Part shown: one piece after another, positions 16,576 through 25,761 of the stretch
Position numbering within the stretch: the first letter of the stretch is position 1
Layout: the number at the start of each line of letters is the position of its first letter
Assembly (NCBI RefSeq): GCF_900101615.1
Contig: NZ_FMZX01000001.1
Span: 434,001 to 498,000, forward strand
Direction: 5' to 3'
Source: Belnapia rosea
Lineage (GTDB): Bacteria > Pseudomonadota > Alphaproteobacteria > Acetobacterales > Acetobacteraceae
DNA: 64,000 nucleotides
Translations under genes and position numbers: made by a program
Notes under the pieces: model-generated
Database searches by the model: none
What the model saw: only the letters and a program-made list of their open reading frames with translations
What the model was told of the DNA's origin: nothing

Positions 16576-16950
16576 CGGAAGCCTCCTGCCATGAATTAGC
16601 CTGAACTCGAATCCGTTTTGATGTCCAGCCTATGCGCGAGCCAAGCAAATAATTGATCGAGATTAATCCTATTGCGCTGTACGGGACAACGACACTTCGG
16701 TGAGGGTCCTTCCGGGCGGCGGGCACGGCGTCTCCTCTCCGCCCATGACTGGATCGCCAGCCTCACTCGTCTCCGCCGCAACCAGGTCGCTGCCAACGAA
16801 CATCGAACCGCAAGGACGCTTGGGTTCGGGATGTGGGTCCATGTCAGCGGGAGTACCGCTATGGCCTGAACTCCGCTTCCGCGTCGCCCTCGGCTGAGCA
16901 AGTCGGTCAGATGTGGCCAACACCGTGACGGTGCCCCCTTGCGCTGCCAA
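16576..16950. other. 375-base gap with no recognised gene
   Basis: This stretch separates the 5' end of the hot-dog gene from the 3' end of the GMC oxidoreductase gene. It must carry the promoter of the hot-dog gene, but no clear -35/-10 pair stood out. Several short open frames on both strands have no recognisable family and no ribosome-binding site. It may be further IS debris. Confidence 0.4.
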
Positions 16951-18546
16951 TCACCGTGCTTCCTCCAGCATCATCGCGGCGCATTTCTCACCGATCATGA
17001 TGGTTGGCGCGTTCGTGTTGCCTGTGGTCAGTGTCGGCATCACGCTGGCATCGGCAATGCGCAAACCCTGGATGCCCTGCACCCGCAGCCTGCTGTCCAC
17101 CACTGCACGCGGGTCCTCACCCATGCGGCAGGTGCCGACTGGGTGGTAGATGGTAGTGCCGTACTGGCGCGCGAAGGCCAGCATCTCTTCCTCGCTTTGC
17201 ACCTCCGGCCCAGGTAGCAGCTCGCGCACGCTGTGCTGGGCAATAGCGGGCTGCGACATGATCTGGCGGGCCAGTTTCAGCCCGGACGCCAGCACCCGTT
17301 GGTCGCCGACGGCGCTGAGGTAGTTGGGGCGGATGAGCGGTCGCACCAGCGGGTCGGCCGAGTTCGCCATCACGCTGCCGCGGCTATCCGGGCGCACCGG
17401 ACAGATCGCTACGGTCATGCCAGGTTCCTGTTCCAGCGTACTGATGACGCTGCCAAGTTCGTAGGTCGCTGGCGTGAACAGAAGCTGCAGGTCTGGCGAG
17501 GCCAAGCCTTCACGGGAACGGGCAAAAACCTGCGCAGTGGTGACACCGAAGGTCAGCGCACCATTGCCGCGCAGGAAAAAGCGCGCCACTTCGCCGGCCA
17601 GCCGCAAGCCGCGCGACAGCTGGTTGATAGATATCGCCTGCTTCACCCGATGCTGCACACGCGTGACGTAGTGGTCCTGCAAGTTGGCGCCAACGCCCGG
17701 CAGGTCTGCCAGCACCGTGATACCCAGCGATCGCAGATGATCGGCTGGGCCAAGGCCGGACACCTGCAGAAGGTGCGGCGAGTTCACCGCGCCGCCCGAG
17801 AGCACCACTTCCTTCGTCACACGGATGCGCTTTGTTTCGCCTCCCTGGATGTACTCGGCGCCAACGCAGCGGCATCCTTCAAACAGCAGGCGCGTGGCCT
17901 GAGCATCGGTCTCCACACGTACCTTGCCCTTGACACGAGCTAGGAAGGTGCGGGCGGTGGAGCCGCGCCACTTGCCGATACGCGTCATTTGAGAGTAGCC
18001 GACGCCTTCCTGCTCCTTGCCATTCAGGTCCTTGCGGAAGGCGTGGCCGGCCTGCTGCGCGGCTTCAACGAAGCGGTGCGTCAGCGGCAGGATGGTGCGA
18101 TAGTCCTCCACCTGCAAAGGGCCGCTGGTGCCGCGGTATTCGGGATCGCCGCTGTTGCGGTATGTCTCCGAGCGACGGAAGTAGGGCAGCACCTCATCAT
18201 AGCTCCAGCCCCGTGCACCCATCTGCGCCCAACCGTCGAAGTCGGCGGGGTTGCCGCGCACATAGAGCATGCCGTTGATGGACGAGGAGCCACCCAGCGT
18301 CTTGCCGCGCGGCCACTTGATGGCGCGGTTGTTGCTCCCAGCCTCGGGCTCGCTCAGATAGCCCCAGTTCACCAGTTTCTGGTTCCTCAGCAGCTTTATC
18401 ATGCCGGCAGGGATGTGGATCCAAGGGTGGCGGTCCTTCGGGCCGGCTTCCAGCAGCGCCACACGGGCGCCGCTCTCACCGAGACGCGCGGCTACCACGC
18501 AGCCGGCCGAGCCGGCGCCAATCACCAGATAGTCCGCTTCCATCAT
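16951..18546 (-). CDS. GMC-family FAD oxidoreductase (choline dehydrogenase-like)
   Basis: This 531-residue flavoprotein begins with the ADP-binding fold (DYLVIGAGSAGCVVAARL, residues 5-22). GMC signatures follow: RGKTLGGSSSINGMLYVRG near 80-98, and SGGAVNSPHLLQVSGLGP near 250. The C-terminal active-site block [13 protein letters not shown] supplies the catalytic His, and TTGNTNAPTIMIGEK supplies the Asn. Enzymes of this family oxidise primary or secondary alcohols to aldehydes or ketones. There is no signal peptide. No betaine-synthesis gene is nearby, so a choline substrate is not supported. It lies near, but not in an operon with, an MmgE/PrpD gene. Confidence 0.9.
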   Translation of the reverse strand: MMEADYLVIGAGSAGCVVAARLGESGARVALLEAGPKDRHPWIHIPAGMIKLLRNQKLVNWGYLSEPEAGSNNRAIKWPRGKTLGGSSSINGMLYVRGNPADFDGWAQMGARGWSYDEVLPYFRRSETYRNSGDPEYRGTSGPLQVEDYRTILPLTHRFVEAAQQAGHAFRKDLNGKEQEGVGYSQMTRIGKWRGSTARTFLARVKGKVRVETDAQATRLLFEGCRCVGAEYIQGGETKRIRVTKEVVLSGGAVNSPHLLQVSGLGPADHLRSLGITVLADLPGVGANLQDHYVTRVQHRVKQAISINQLSRGLRLAGEVARFFLRGNGALTFGVTTAQVFARSREGLASPDLQLLFTPATYELGSVISTLEQEPGMTVAICPVRPDSRGSVMANSADPLVRPLIRPNYLSAVGDQRVLASGLKLARQIMSQPAIAQHSVRELLPGPEVQSEEEMLAFARQYGTTIYHPVGTCRMGEDPRAVVDSRLRVQGIQGLRIADASVMPTLTTGNTNAPTIMIGEKCAAMMLEEAR

Positions 18547-18672
18547 CCCACCCTGCTATTCTTCCCAGTAACCCTTGCGGCCAATGCCCTGACAAAAGGT
18601 GGGCGGCCTTCCGTTTGATGATGCCTGTCGCACGCCAGAGCCCAGCCGCCGCAAGCGAGACCGCAGCACTTA

Positions 18673-20082
18673 TCAGCGCCGATCAAGCTTCCCCGTGGAC
18701 GGGAGGGCCAGCCTGCGCGCCAGCGCGCCGACATCTCCTGCCGTGTCGAAGGAACGGAGGCAGGCGAGGCTCGCCTCGACGGCGTCGGGGGGCAGGCCGC
18801 AACGCGGCACGAGGCGCCGGTATTTCGCCTCGACATCGGCCCATTCGAGGCCGCCAGCACTCGACCCACGCGGCGCCCTGCAGGTGCTGCTGACCTCGCG
18901 CCCGTCCTTCAATACAAGGGTCACTGTACCGCCGTGGCGGTGCGGAAATCGGTCCGGCAGCGGTGGAGGGTTCGGGTCGAGCACCACACGGGCGAGCAGG
19001 CTCTGGATCACCGGGTCGGCCATCTTGGCCGGCTCGATGTGCTCCCATCGGAATCCACGGTCGGCCACCGCGGCGGCGACGAAGTAGACGAAGCTGTGGG
19101 CTGCGCTGACAAGGTCCGTCGGATGGGTCGGCCCATGCCAATCGGCAAGCTGTGCCGCGGTCAGGACGATACGCTCGACCTCATCGGGACGGACATCCCC
19201 GGCCGTGGCCGCGTCTGACGCCGCCTCGGCGATGGCGTGGAACGGGTGTGCGCCGGGCATCAGCTTGATCGCCATGTCCGTCACGATGTCCCAGGACGCG
19301 CCGAGGTCCTGGGTGATCGTCTCGACCGCCTCGCCGTTCATCGCCGAGAGGAAGCCCCGGGGAGCCTCGAGCACGGACGGCTCCGCGCGGAAGCCCTGCG
19401 CCGCCGCCCGCGCCGCATCCAGCCCCAGCATGGCCGCAAGGCCCGCATGCCACTCACGCGCCCAGCTCGTATCGGCCGCGATCGCCATGCCGCCGGCTGA
19501 GGTCGCGGCGAGCGCGATCGCGTGAGTCATGCGCTCCTCGTCGAGCCCAAGCAGGGTGCCGGCCGCCACTGCCCCGCCGAACACCGTCGAGACCGACCCG
19601 TGAAAGCCGCGGCGCATGCGGCCTGGCGTGAGCGCCTCGTCGATCCGGCCAGCAACCTCGTAGCCGAGCACCATGGCCCGCAGCACCTCCGCCCCGCCGA
19701 GGCCTGACTCCTCGGCAAGGGCGACCGAGACGGTCGAGACGATGGTGCCGATATGCGCGATGCTGCGCAGGTCGCTGTCGTCGGCGGCGGCGGCATCGCT
19801 GCAGACGGCATTGGTTCGCGCCGCAGCGCGTACCGGGAGCCGCGCCGGAGTGAACCACACCGCGGCGGCCGGCGCCCCACCCGCGTTCAGCTCCATCGAG
19901 CGGACGATCGCTGCGGAGGGGATCGACAATCCCGCCGCCGCGCTGGCGATCGTGCTGGCGAGGCTCATCTTGGCCCGCTCGAGCGCGAGCGGCGGGATGG
20001 CCTCATGGCGGGTGCCCACGACGAACCCGGCCAGGACCCGGGCGAGGGGGGCTGCGCGGACGCTTGCTGCTTCTGGGGGCAA
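18673..20082 (-). CDS. MmgE/PrpD family protein
   Basis: This 469-residue protein has the helical-domain start of the 2-methylcitrate dehydratase/cis-aconitate decarboxylase superfamily (LAGFVVGTRHEAIPPLALERAKM). Further on are VLGYEVAGRIDEALTPGRM and RGFHGSVSTVFGGAVAAGTLLG, and then IKLMPGAHPFHAIAEAA. Known members dehydrate 2-methylcitrate or decarboxylate aconitate; many MmgE/PrpD paralogues near TctC receptors have no assigned substrate. No prpB or prpC is present, so propionate catabolism is not supported. The start is a TTG at 20082 with a GAGGAGG ribosome-binding site about 10 bases upstream. The next gene on this strand, a TctC receptor, lies 67 bases upstream. Confidence 0.85.
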   Translation of the reverse strand: MPPEAASVRAAPLARVLAGFVVGTRHEAIPPLALERAKMSLASTIASAAAGLSIPSAAIVRSMELNAGGAPAAAVWFTPARLPVRAAARTNAVCSDAAAADDSDLRSIAHIGTIVSTVSVALAEESGLGGAEVLRAMVLGYEVAGRIDEALTPGRMRRGFHGSVSTVFGGAVAAGTLLGLDEERMTHAIALAATSAGGMAIAADTSWAREWHAGLAAMLGLDAARAAAQGFRAEPSVLEAPRGFLSAMNGEAVETITQDLGASWDIVTDMAIKLMPGAHPFHAIAEAASDAATAGDVRPDEVERIVLTAAQLADWHGPTHPTDLVSAAHSFVYFVAAAVADRGFRWEHIEPAKMADPVIQSLLARVVLDPNPPPLPDRFPHRHGGTVTLVLKDGREVSSTCRAPRGSSAGGLEWADVEAKYRRLVPRCGLPPDAVEASLACLRSFDTAGDVGALARRLALPSTGKLDRR

Positions 20083-20149
20083 AGGGGAACACCTCCTCGA
20101 TCTAGGCCCCCGCTGGAGCCCCTGCTGACGCTGCCTGCCCGTGCGGGAC

Positions 20150-21190
20150 CTACTCGGGCTTCACGCCGGCCGCACGCATGATGGCCGGCCATTTCGCCAG
20201 GTCATCCTGGATCAGCCGTGAGAATTCCGCTGGGCCGCCAAGGCGCAGAGGCGGGAGGTCAAAGCCCTGGGCGGTCAGCTTCTCCCTCAGGGCGGGCCGC
20301 GAAAGGATTTGATCCAGCGCCCCATGGATGCGCTCGATGATGGCCGGTGGCGTGCCCGCTGGCGCCACGAAGCCGAGCCAGGTCGATACGTCGTAATCCC
20401 GTAGCCCTGCCTCCTCGAGCGTGGGCAGGTCGGGCAGCGAGGCCGAACGCCGCGCGGTCGTAATGGCGAGCGGGCGGAGGTCCCCTGCTGCGATGAGGCC
20501 CTTCGCGGCAGGGATGTTGAAGAAGCCTGTGTCGACGTCGCCTGAAATGATCGCCGTCATTGCGGCGGGCGCGCCCGTGTAGGGGACGTGGGTGAGCTCC
20601 GTACCGGTCGCGCGGGCGAACATGGCGCCCGCGACGTGCATGCTCGTACCCACGCCGCTCGAGGAATAGGTGACCATGCCCGACGGCTTCGCCCGGATCG
20701 CTTCGACCACCTCACGGACCGAGCGAAAGGGGCTGTGGCGCGACACCACCATGACGTTGGACATCGCCGCCACCACCGCGATCGGCGCGAAGTCGCGGAT
20801 CGGGTCGTAACCGGCGTCCCGGTAAAGGGCGGTGTTGATCACCATGTTGCCCTGGCTGACCTGACCGATCGTGTAGCCGTCGGGCGCGGAGCGTGCGATG
20901 GCGGTGGTGCCGATGTTGCCGCCGGCACCGACCCGGTTCACGACCATGGCCGGCTGTCCGAGCAGGCCGGAGAGCTGCTGCGCGAGATCCCGTATCAGGG
21001 AGTCGGCCGCGCTGCCGGCCGCTAGCGGGGCGATGATCGTGATCGGCCGGGACGGGTAGCTCTCGGTTTGTCCACGTGCCCCGGATGCCCTTGCCAGGAG
21101 GACCGGCGCGGCGACCGCCGCCACGATAGACCGTCGCCTGATGCATCTAGCAACAGCAGGCGATCCTCCGCCGGCGCCGCACACTGGCAT
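20150..21190 (-). CDS. Tripartite tricarboxylate transporter substrate-binding protein (Bug/TctC family)
   Basis: This is a 346-residue periplasmic receptor. The basic N-terminal RCIRRRSIVAAVAAPVLL is a signal peptide. TctC landmarks are YPSRPITIIAPLAAGSAAD, VNRVGAGGNIGTTAIARS and APDGYTIGQVSQGNM. AGGGGAG is about 10 bases before the ATG at 21190. The MmgE/PrpD gene follows it 67 bases downstream on the same strand. TctC receptors next to MmgE/PrpD enzymes are a common beta- and alphaproteobacterial pairing, so the two may handle one carboxylate. This link is inference. Confidence 0.88.
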   Translation of the reverse strand: MPVCGAGGGSPAVARCIRRRSIVAAVAAPVLLARASGARGQTESYPSRPITIIAPLAAGSAADSLIRDLAQQLSGLLGQPAMVVNRVGAGGNIGTTAIARSAPDGYTIGQVSQGNMVINTALYRDAGYDPIRDFAPIAVVAAMSNVMVVSRHSPFRSVREVVEAIRAKPSGMVTYSSSGVGTSMHVAGAMFARATGTELTHVPYTGAPAAMTAIISGDVDTGFFNIPAAKGLIAAGDLRPLAITTARRSASLPDLPTLEEAGLRDYDVSTWLGFVAPAGTPPAIIERIHGALDQILSRPALREKLTAQGFDLPPLRLGGPAEFSRLIQDDLAKWPAIMRAAGVKPE

Positions 21191-21381
21191 GGGCGATCAC
21201 TCCCCTCCCGAGATTCCCCGGTTTGGCCGGGGATTTCGTCGACTTGGAACGAATGATAGCCACCTCCAGCGCTTCACGACAACGACGCTGCCGACCCGAG
21301 CGGTGCCGAAGCCCTGTGGCGGGCTTGCAGCCGCGCCGAAGGACGCATAGCTGACCTGTCACGGCCGACGGGAGCGGTACG

Positions 21382-21693
21382 ATGCCGGAACCTGATACGA
21401 CGACCATCTCGAGGGTGAAGCCGGAGCTGAAGGTCGAGCGGCCGAAGCTGCACAAGGTGCTGCTGGTGAATGACGACTTCACCCCGCGGGCCTTCGTGGT
21501 CACGGTGCTGCGGGCGGAGTTCCGCATGGGCGATGGGCAGGCGCAGCGGGTCATGATGACCGCGCACCAACGCGGCGTCTGCGTGGTCGCGGTGTTCACC
21601 CGCGAGGTGGCAGAGGAGAAGGCGACGGCGGCGACGGAGATGGGCCGCAAGCAGGGCTATCCGTTGCTCTTCACCACCGAGCCCGAGGAATAG
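21382..21693 (+). CDS. clpS: ATP-dependent Clp protease adaptor ClpS
   Basis: This 103-residue adaptor delivers N-degron proteins to the ClpAP protease. The ClpS core shows LHKVLLVNDDFTPRAFVV near residues 22-40, where the NDD and following residues line the pocket for the N-terminal residue. It continues with MMTAHQRGVCVVAVFTREVAE, holding the conserved His. A flexible N-terminus of about 20 residues precedes it. The short form with TPRAFVV rather than TPMEFVV matches the second ClpS type of alphaproteobacteria. clpA is not adjacent. It is divergent from a TctC gene with about 190 bases between them. Confidence 0.93.
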   Translation: MPEPDTTTISRVKPELKVERPKLHKVLLVNDDFTPRAFVVTVLRAEFRMGDGQAQRVMMTAHQRGVCVVAVFTREVAEEKATAATEMGRKQGYPLLFTTEPEE

Positions 21694-21838
21694 CCAGCGC
21701 GCCGCGCCGGGCGGGCGGGCGTTTCCGCCGCGCTGTCCGGACTGGCCGGGGCCCCGTCCGGCATTCCCGCTCGACGGCGGCCCGTTCCTGCCGATACCCT
21801 GTCCGCAACGGGGGCAACACCCTTGGGCGGAGACGTGC

Positions 21839-23164
21839 ATGCGACCGATCATCGGGCGTCGCCAGACCATGGGCCTGGCGGCGGGAATGCTGGCCGGGGC
21901 GGCGCTGCCGGCGCGGGCCATCCCCGTGGCCGACGTGCCGGCGCCGCGCCTCGTGCCGGAGCCGGGCGCCAGGCTGCGGGTGCTCCGGCCGGCGAAGTAC
22001 ATCGATCCCGACGAGGCGATCTTCAACCAGAACACCCGCCGCTTCACCGAGCAGACCGGCATCGAGGTGCGGATCGACTACGTGAATTGGCCGGACATGC
22101 CGGTGCAGGTCGCCGTTGCCTTCAACACCGGCAAGGGCGCCGACGTGCTGATCGGCTTCGGCGCCGACGCGCACATCTACGCCGACAAGCTGCTGGAGGT
22201 GACCGACCTGGCCGAGTATCTCGGCGCCCGGTACGGCGGCTGGTACGACCTGGCCAGGGTCTATGGCCAGCGCTGGCGCAGCAGCGCCTGGCTCGGCCTG
22301 CCCATGGGCGGCACCACCGGCCCCGCCGTCTACCGCCGTTCCTGGGTGAAGGCGGCCGGGTTCGACGGCATCCCGAACGACCTCGGCGAGTTCCTCCGGC
22401 TCTGCCAGGCGCTGAAGCGCATCGGCCATCCCTGCGGCTTCCCGCTGAGCCACGCCCCGGGCGATGCGCCGGGCTATGCCAATTGGCTGCTCTGGTCGCA
22501 TGGTGGCAGGCTGGTGGACGAGGCCGGGAAGGTCGCCCTCGACACGCCGGAGACGCTGCGGGCGCTCGACTATGCCCGCGCCATGCAGGAGACGATGATC
22601 CCGGGGACCATGGGCTGGAGCGGCGTCAGCAACAACCGCGCCTTCATCGGCGGCGAGATTGGCCTCACCCAGAACGGCGTCTCCGTCTACTATTCGCTGA
22701 AGACCTCGACCGATCCGGCGCAGAACGCCCTCGCTGCCGACACCGGGCATGCCGAGATGCCGCACGGCGCGGCGGGCAAGGCGCCGGAGACGGCGCTGAC
22801 CCTGGTCGGCATGGTGCCGCGCTACACCCCGGCGCCCAACGCGGCCAAGGCCTATCTGCGCTTCATGATGGAGGCCGAACAGTATGACCCCTGGCTGACC
22901 GGCTGCCTCGGCTACTGGTCGCAGCCGCTGAAGGCCTATGGCGAGAGCGCGGTCTGGTCGTCGGACCCGAAGCTCGCCGTCTACCGGGACGCCATGGATA
23001 CGCCTTTCTACGAGGGCTATGCCGGCCCGATCACCCCGGCCGCCGGGGCCGTCGCCGAGAATTGGGTGCTGGTCGACATGTTCGCCCGCGTCGCCACCGG
23101 TGAAGCCCGCCCGGCCGACAGCCTGCGCGACGCGGTGCGCGCCGCGCGGCGCTGGTATCGTTAG
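21839..23164 (+). CDS. Extracellular solute-binding protein, family 1 (sugar-type ABC receptor)
   Basis: This 441-residue receptor starts with a twin-arginine-like leader (MRPIIGRRQTMGLAAGML, cleavage near ARA). The mature sequence follows the type II binding fold: NQNTRRFTEQTGIEVRIDYV, NTGKGADVLIGFGADAH and YRRSWVKAAGFDGIPND. Members of this family carry oligosaccharides, polyols or glycerol phosphates to ABC permeases, but no permease or ATPase is nearby. It is the first gene of a rightward set with a PhyH-like dioxygenase and two GMC oxidoreductases. A palindromic element begins at its stop codon. The ligand is unknown. Confidence 0.82.
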   Translation: MRPIIGRRQTMGLAAGMLAGAALPARAIPVADVPAPRLVPEPGARLRVLRPAKYIDPDEAIFNQNTRRFTEQTGIEVRIDYVNWPDMPVQVAVAFNTGKGADVLIGFGADAHIYADKLLEVTDLAEYLGARYGGWYDLARVYGQRWRSSAWLGLPMGGTTGPAVYRRSWVKAAGFDGIPNDLGEFLRLCQALKRIGHPCGFPLSHAPGDAPGYANWLLWSHGGRLVDEAGKVALDTPETLRALDYARAMQETMIPGTMGWSGVSNNRAFIGGEIGLTQNGVSVYYSLKTSTDPAQNALAADTGHAEMPHGAAGKAPETALTLVGMVPRYTPAPNAAKAYLRFMMEAEQYDPWLTGCLGYWSQPLKAYGESAVWSSDPKLAVYRDAMDTPFYEGYAGPITPAAGAVAENWVLVDMFARVATGEARPADSLRDAVRAARRWYR

Positions 23165-23248
23165 AGCAAACCCCGAAGGGGAAATTTGCTCGCCCAGACA
23201 ACAGGCTGGAGCCGCGTCCGCGAGCGCAGCCGAGCGGAAAAGGCTCCA
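23164..23248 (+). repeat. Intergenic palindromic element after the solute-binding protein gene
   Basis: GAGCAAA (23164-23170) pairs with TTTGCTC (23185-23191), with inner arms CCCC and GGGG. A second inverted pair, TGGAGCC (23207-23213) and GGCTCCA (23242-23248), follows. The element fills most of the gap before the dioxygenase gene, ending 12 bases before its start. It could attenuate or stabilise the transcript. It may be one copy of a dispersed extragenic repeat: a related start, TAGAGCAAAC, occurs at about 31206. Confidence 0.55.
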
Positions 23249-23260
23249 AGGGAGGAACCG

Positions 23261-24136
23261 ATGCTCACGGATGCCCAGAAACGCGAGTACGACGAGGTCG
23301 GCGCCATCGTCGTCCCCGACATCCTGTCCCCGGACGAGGTGGCCGAGCTGCGCCGCGTGACGGACGGCTTCGTCGAGCGCGCCCGTGGCGTCGCCACCCA
23401 CGACGCCATTTACGACCTCGAGGACAGCCATTCGCCGGCCATGCCGCGGGTGCGGCGGATCAAGTCGCCCCACCTGCACCATCCGGCCTATGCGGCGCTG
23501 GTGCGGCACCCGCGCATCCTCGCCGTGCTGCAGTCGCTCTGGGGGCCGGACATCCGGTTCGACACGGCGAAGCTGAACATGAAGTCGGCGGGCTTCGGCG
23601 CCGCGGTGGAATGGCACCAGGACTGGGCCTTCTACCCGCACACCAACGACGACCTCGCCGCGGTCGGCGTCATGATGGACGACATGGAGCCGGAGAACGG
23701 CCCCCTCCTGATCGTCCCCGGCAGCCACAAGGGGCCGGTCTTCGACCACCATGCGGAGGGGCGCTTCTGCGGCGCCATGGACCCGGCCAACCGGGACGTG
23801 GATTACGCGAAGGCCGTGGCCCTGACCGGCCGGGCGGGCTCGATCACCGTGCACCACGTGCGCGCGGTGCACGGCTCGGCGCCCAACACCTCGAACAAGG
23901 AGCGTCGGCTGCTGCTGTTCCAGTTCCGCGCCGCCGATGCCTGGCCGCTGCTCGGCTTCCCCGAGGGGCTCGAGGCCTATGACGCGCTGATGGCCGCCGG
24001 CCGGTCGAGCCTCGCGCCGCGCCTCGCCGATGTTCCGGTCCGCCTGCCCCTGCCGCCCGCCGACAAGCAGGGCTCCATCTACGAGAACCAGAAGGGCCTG
24101 AAGCGGAAATTCTTCGAGGCGGCGGCGGCGCAGTAG
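23261..24136 (+). CDS. Phytanoyl-CoA dioxygenase (PhyH)-family protein
   Basis: This is a 291-residue Fe(II)/2-oxoglutarate-dependent oxygenase. The iron triad is visible: His119 and Asp121 in EWHQDWAFYPH and His204 in RAVHGSAPN. Downstream Arg residues in NKERRLLLFQF are placed to bind 2-oxoglutarate. Members hydroxylate CoA esters, ectoine or other small molecules, or demethylate phosphonates and ethers. GGAGGAA lies 5 bases before the ATG at 23261, so an in-frame upstream ATG was rejected. The stop codon abuts the ATG of the next GMC oxidoreductase, implying coupled translation. The substrate is unknown. Confidence 0.87.
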   Translation: MLTDAQKREYDEVGAIVVPDILSPDEVAELRRVTDGFVERARGVATHDAIYDLEDSHSPAMPRVRRIKSPHLHHPAYAALVRHPRILAVLQSLWGPDIRFDTAKLNMKSAGFGAAVEWHQDWAFYPHTNDDLAAVGVMMDDMEPENGPLLIVPGSHKGPVFDHHAEGRFCGAMDPANRDVDYAKAVALTGRAGSITVHHVRAVHGSAPNTSNKERRLLLFQFRAADAWPLLGFPEGLEAYDALMAAGRSSLAPRLADVPVRLPLPPADKQGSIYENQKGLKRKFFEAAAAQ

Positions 24137-25759
24137 ATGCAGGCGGACTATGTGATCGTCGGCGCCGGCTCGGCCGGCTGCGTGCTGGCCAACCGGCTGA
24201 CCGAAGACCCGGCAACGCGCGTCATCCTGATCGAGGCGGGCGGGCGCGACTGGCACCCGCTGATCCATGTCCCTGCCGGCTACATGAAGCTGCTGCAGCA
24301 CCCGACGCTGACCTGGGGCTTCACGGCCGACAAGGAGGCCGGGCTGAACGGGCGGGAGATCCCCTATCCGCGGGGCAGGGTGCTGGGCGGCTCCAGCTCG
24401 ATCAACGGCATGATCTACATCCGGTCGCAGCCGGAGGATTACGACCACTGGTCGCAACTCGGCAACCGCGGCTGGTCCTCGGAGGACGTCATGCCGCTGT
24501 TCCGCAAGTCGGAGCGCTGGGAGGGCCCGGCCGATGCGGTGCATTCCCAGGACGGGCCGCTCCACACCTCCCGCACCCGGGATCAGCCGGAGCTGTGCCA
24601 GGCCGCGATCCGGGCGGGCACCGAGTTGGGCTGGGAGCACCGCGACGACCTGAACGACCTGCCGCACGGCCTCGGCGAGCATATCGGCTGGGTGCAGCAG
24701 ACCCGCGGCGGGCGGCGGCGGGCCTCGGCGGCGCGCAGCTACCTGCGCCCGGCGCTGCGGCGGCCCAACCTCCAGGTGGTCACCCATGCGCTGGTGCGCC
24801 GGATCATCCTCGACGGCACCCGGGCGGTGGGCGTCGAGTTCTCCCGCGGCGGCGCGATCGCGCAGGCGATGGCCGGGGCGGAGGTGATCCTCTCCGCCGG
24901 CGCCATCGGCTCGCCGCACATCCTGCAGCTCTCCGGCATCGGCGAGCCTCTGCATCTCGGGCGCATCGGCGTCCCGGTCAGGCACGCCCTGCCCGGGGTC
25001 GGCCGGAACTTCCAGGACCATTTCCTCGTGCGCGTGCAGGCGGAGGTGAGGGACATCGCCACGCTCAACGAGCGCTCCCGCGGGCTGCGCTTCGCAAGCG
25101 AGGTCCTCAAATACGTCGCCGCCGGGCGGGGGATGCTGACCTATGCCGCCTCCCTCGTCGCCGCCTCGATGAAGGTCCTGCCGGAATCCGCGACGCCGGA
25201 TGTGCAGGCGCTCTTCGCCTCGGCCAGCTATGCGCCCGGCGTGTCGCGGCAGCTCGACAGCAAGCCCGGCATGACCTCGGGCCTCTGGCAGATGCGTCCC
25301 GAGAGCCGCGGCCAGGTGCTGGCGCGCACCGCCGACCCACACGACCAGCCCTCGATCAACCCGAACTACCTGGCGGAGGACCGCGACCGGCGCACCATCA
25401 TCGCCGGCATGCGGCGGGTCCGCGACTGGTTCAATGCCCCCGCCCTGCGGCGCTACCTGGTGGCGGAGACCCTGCCCGGGCCGGAGCTGCGGTCGGATGA
25501 TGAGCTCCTCGCCTATGCGCGGCAGACCGGGACCACGGTGTTCCATGCCGCGTGCTCCTGCCGCATGGGGCCGGATGCCATGGCGGTCGTGGATGACCAG
25601 CTGCGGGTTCATGGGCTACAGGGGTTGCGGGTGATCGACGCCTCGGTGATGCCGGCCGTCACCTCGACCAACACCAACGCGCCCACGATCATGATCGCGG
25701 AGAAGGGGGCGATGCTGGTCAGGGCGGCGGCGTGCCACCGCCAGGCCGCGGCGGCCTGA
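24137..25759 (+). CDS. GMC-family FAD oxidoreductase (choline dehydrogenase-like), with altered active-site block
   Basis: This 540-residue flavoprotein opens with DYVIVGAGSAGCVLANRL and has PRGRVLGGSSSINGMIYIRS and SAGAIGSPHILQLSGIG. At the catalytic block it reads FHAACSCRMGPD, where its two relatives in the window have [10 protein letters not shown]. The His is kept but the surrounding residues differ. The second catalytic position is in STNTNAPTIMIAEK (Asn kept). It follows the dioxygenase stop codon with no gap and precedes a second GMC gene by 2 bases. It probably oxidises an alcohol. The replaced block suggests a shifted substrate or acceptor, which is inference. Confidence 0.9.
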   Translation: MQADYVIVGAGSAGCVLANRLTEDPATRVILIEAGGRDWHPLIHVPAGYMKLLQHPTLTWGFTADKEAGLNGREIPYPRGRVLGGSSSINGMIYIRSQPEDYDHWSQLGNRGWSSEDVMPLFRKSERWEGPADAVHSQDGPLHTSRTRDQPELCQAAIRAGTELGWEHRDDLNDLPHGLGEHIGWVQQTRGGRRRASAARSYLRPALRRPNLQVVTHALVRRIILDGTRAVGVEFSRGGAIAQAMAGAEVILSAGAIGSPHILQLSGIGEPLHLGRIGVPVRHALPGVGRNFQDHFLVRVQAEVRDIATLNERSRGLRFASEVLKYVAAGRGMLTYAASLVAASMKVLPESATPDVQALFASASYAPGVSRQLDSKPGMTSGLWQMRPESRGQVLARTADPHDQPSINPNYLAEDRDRRTIIAGMRRVRDWFNAPALRRYLVAETLPGPELRSDDELLAYARQTGTTVFHAACSCRMGPDAMAVVDDQLRVHGLQGLRVIDASVMPAVTSTNTNAPTIMIAEKGAMLVRAAACHRQAAAA

Positions 25760-25761
25760 CG

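Noticed and set aside
16576-16950. A small gene in the gap before the GMC gene
   Set aside because: Short frames on both strands lack a ribosome-binding site, a signal peptide or any family resemblance.
16951-18546. Choline dehydrogenase BetA
   Set aside because: GMC signatures are clear, but no betaine aldehyde dehydrogenase, betI or choline transporter is near, and the family has many other substrates.
18673-20082. 2-methylcitrate dehydratase (PrpD) of propionate catabolism
   Set aside because: The protein is in the MmgE/PrpD superfamily, but no prpB, prpC or prpR gene is present, so the specific name is not supported.
21671-25612. A 1313-codon open frame on the minus strand
   Set aside because: It is antisense to the binding-protein, dioxygenase and GMC genes, all with recognisable families. 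Its Arg/Gly/His-rich text without domains is the usual by-product of high GC content.
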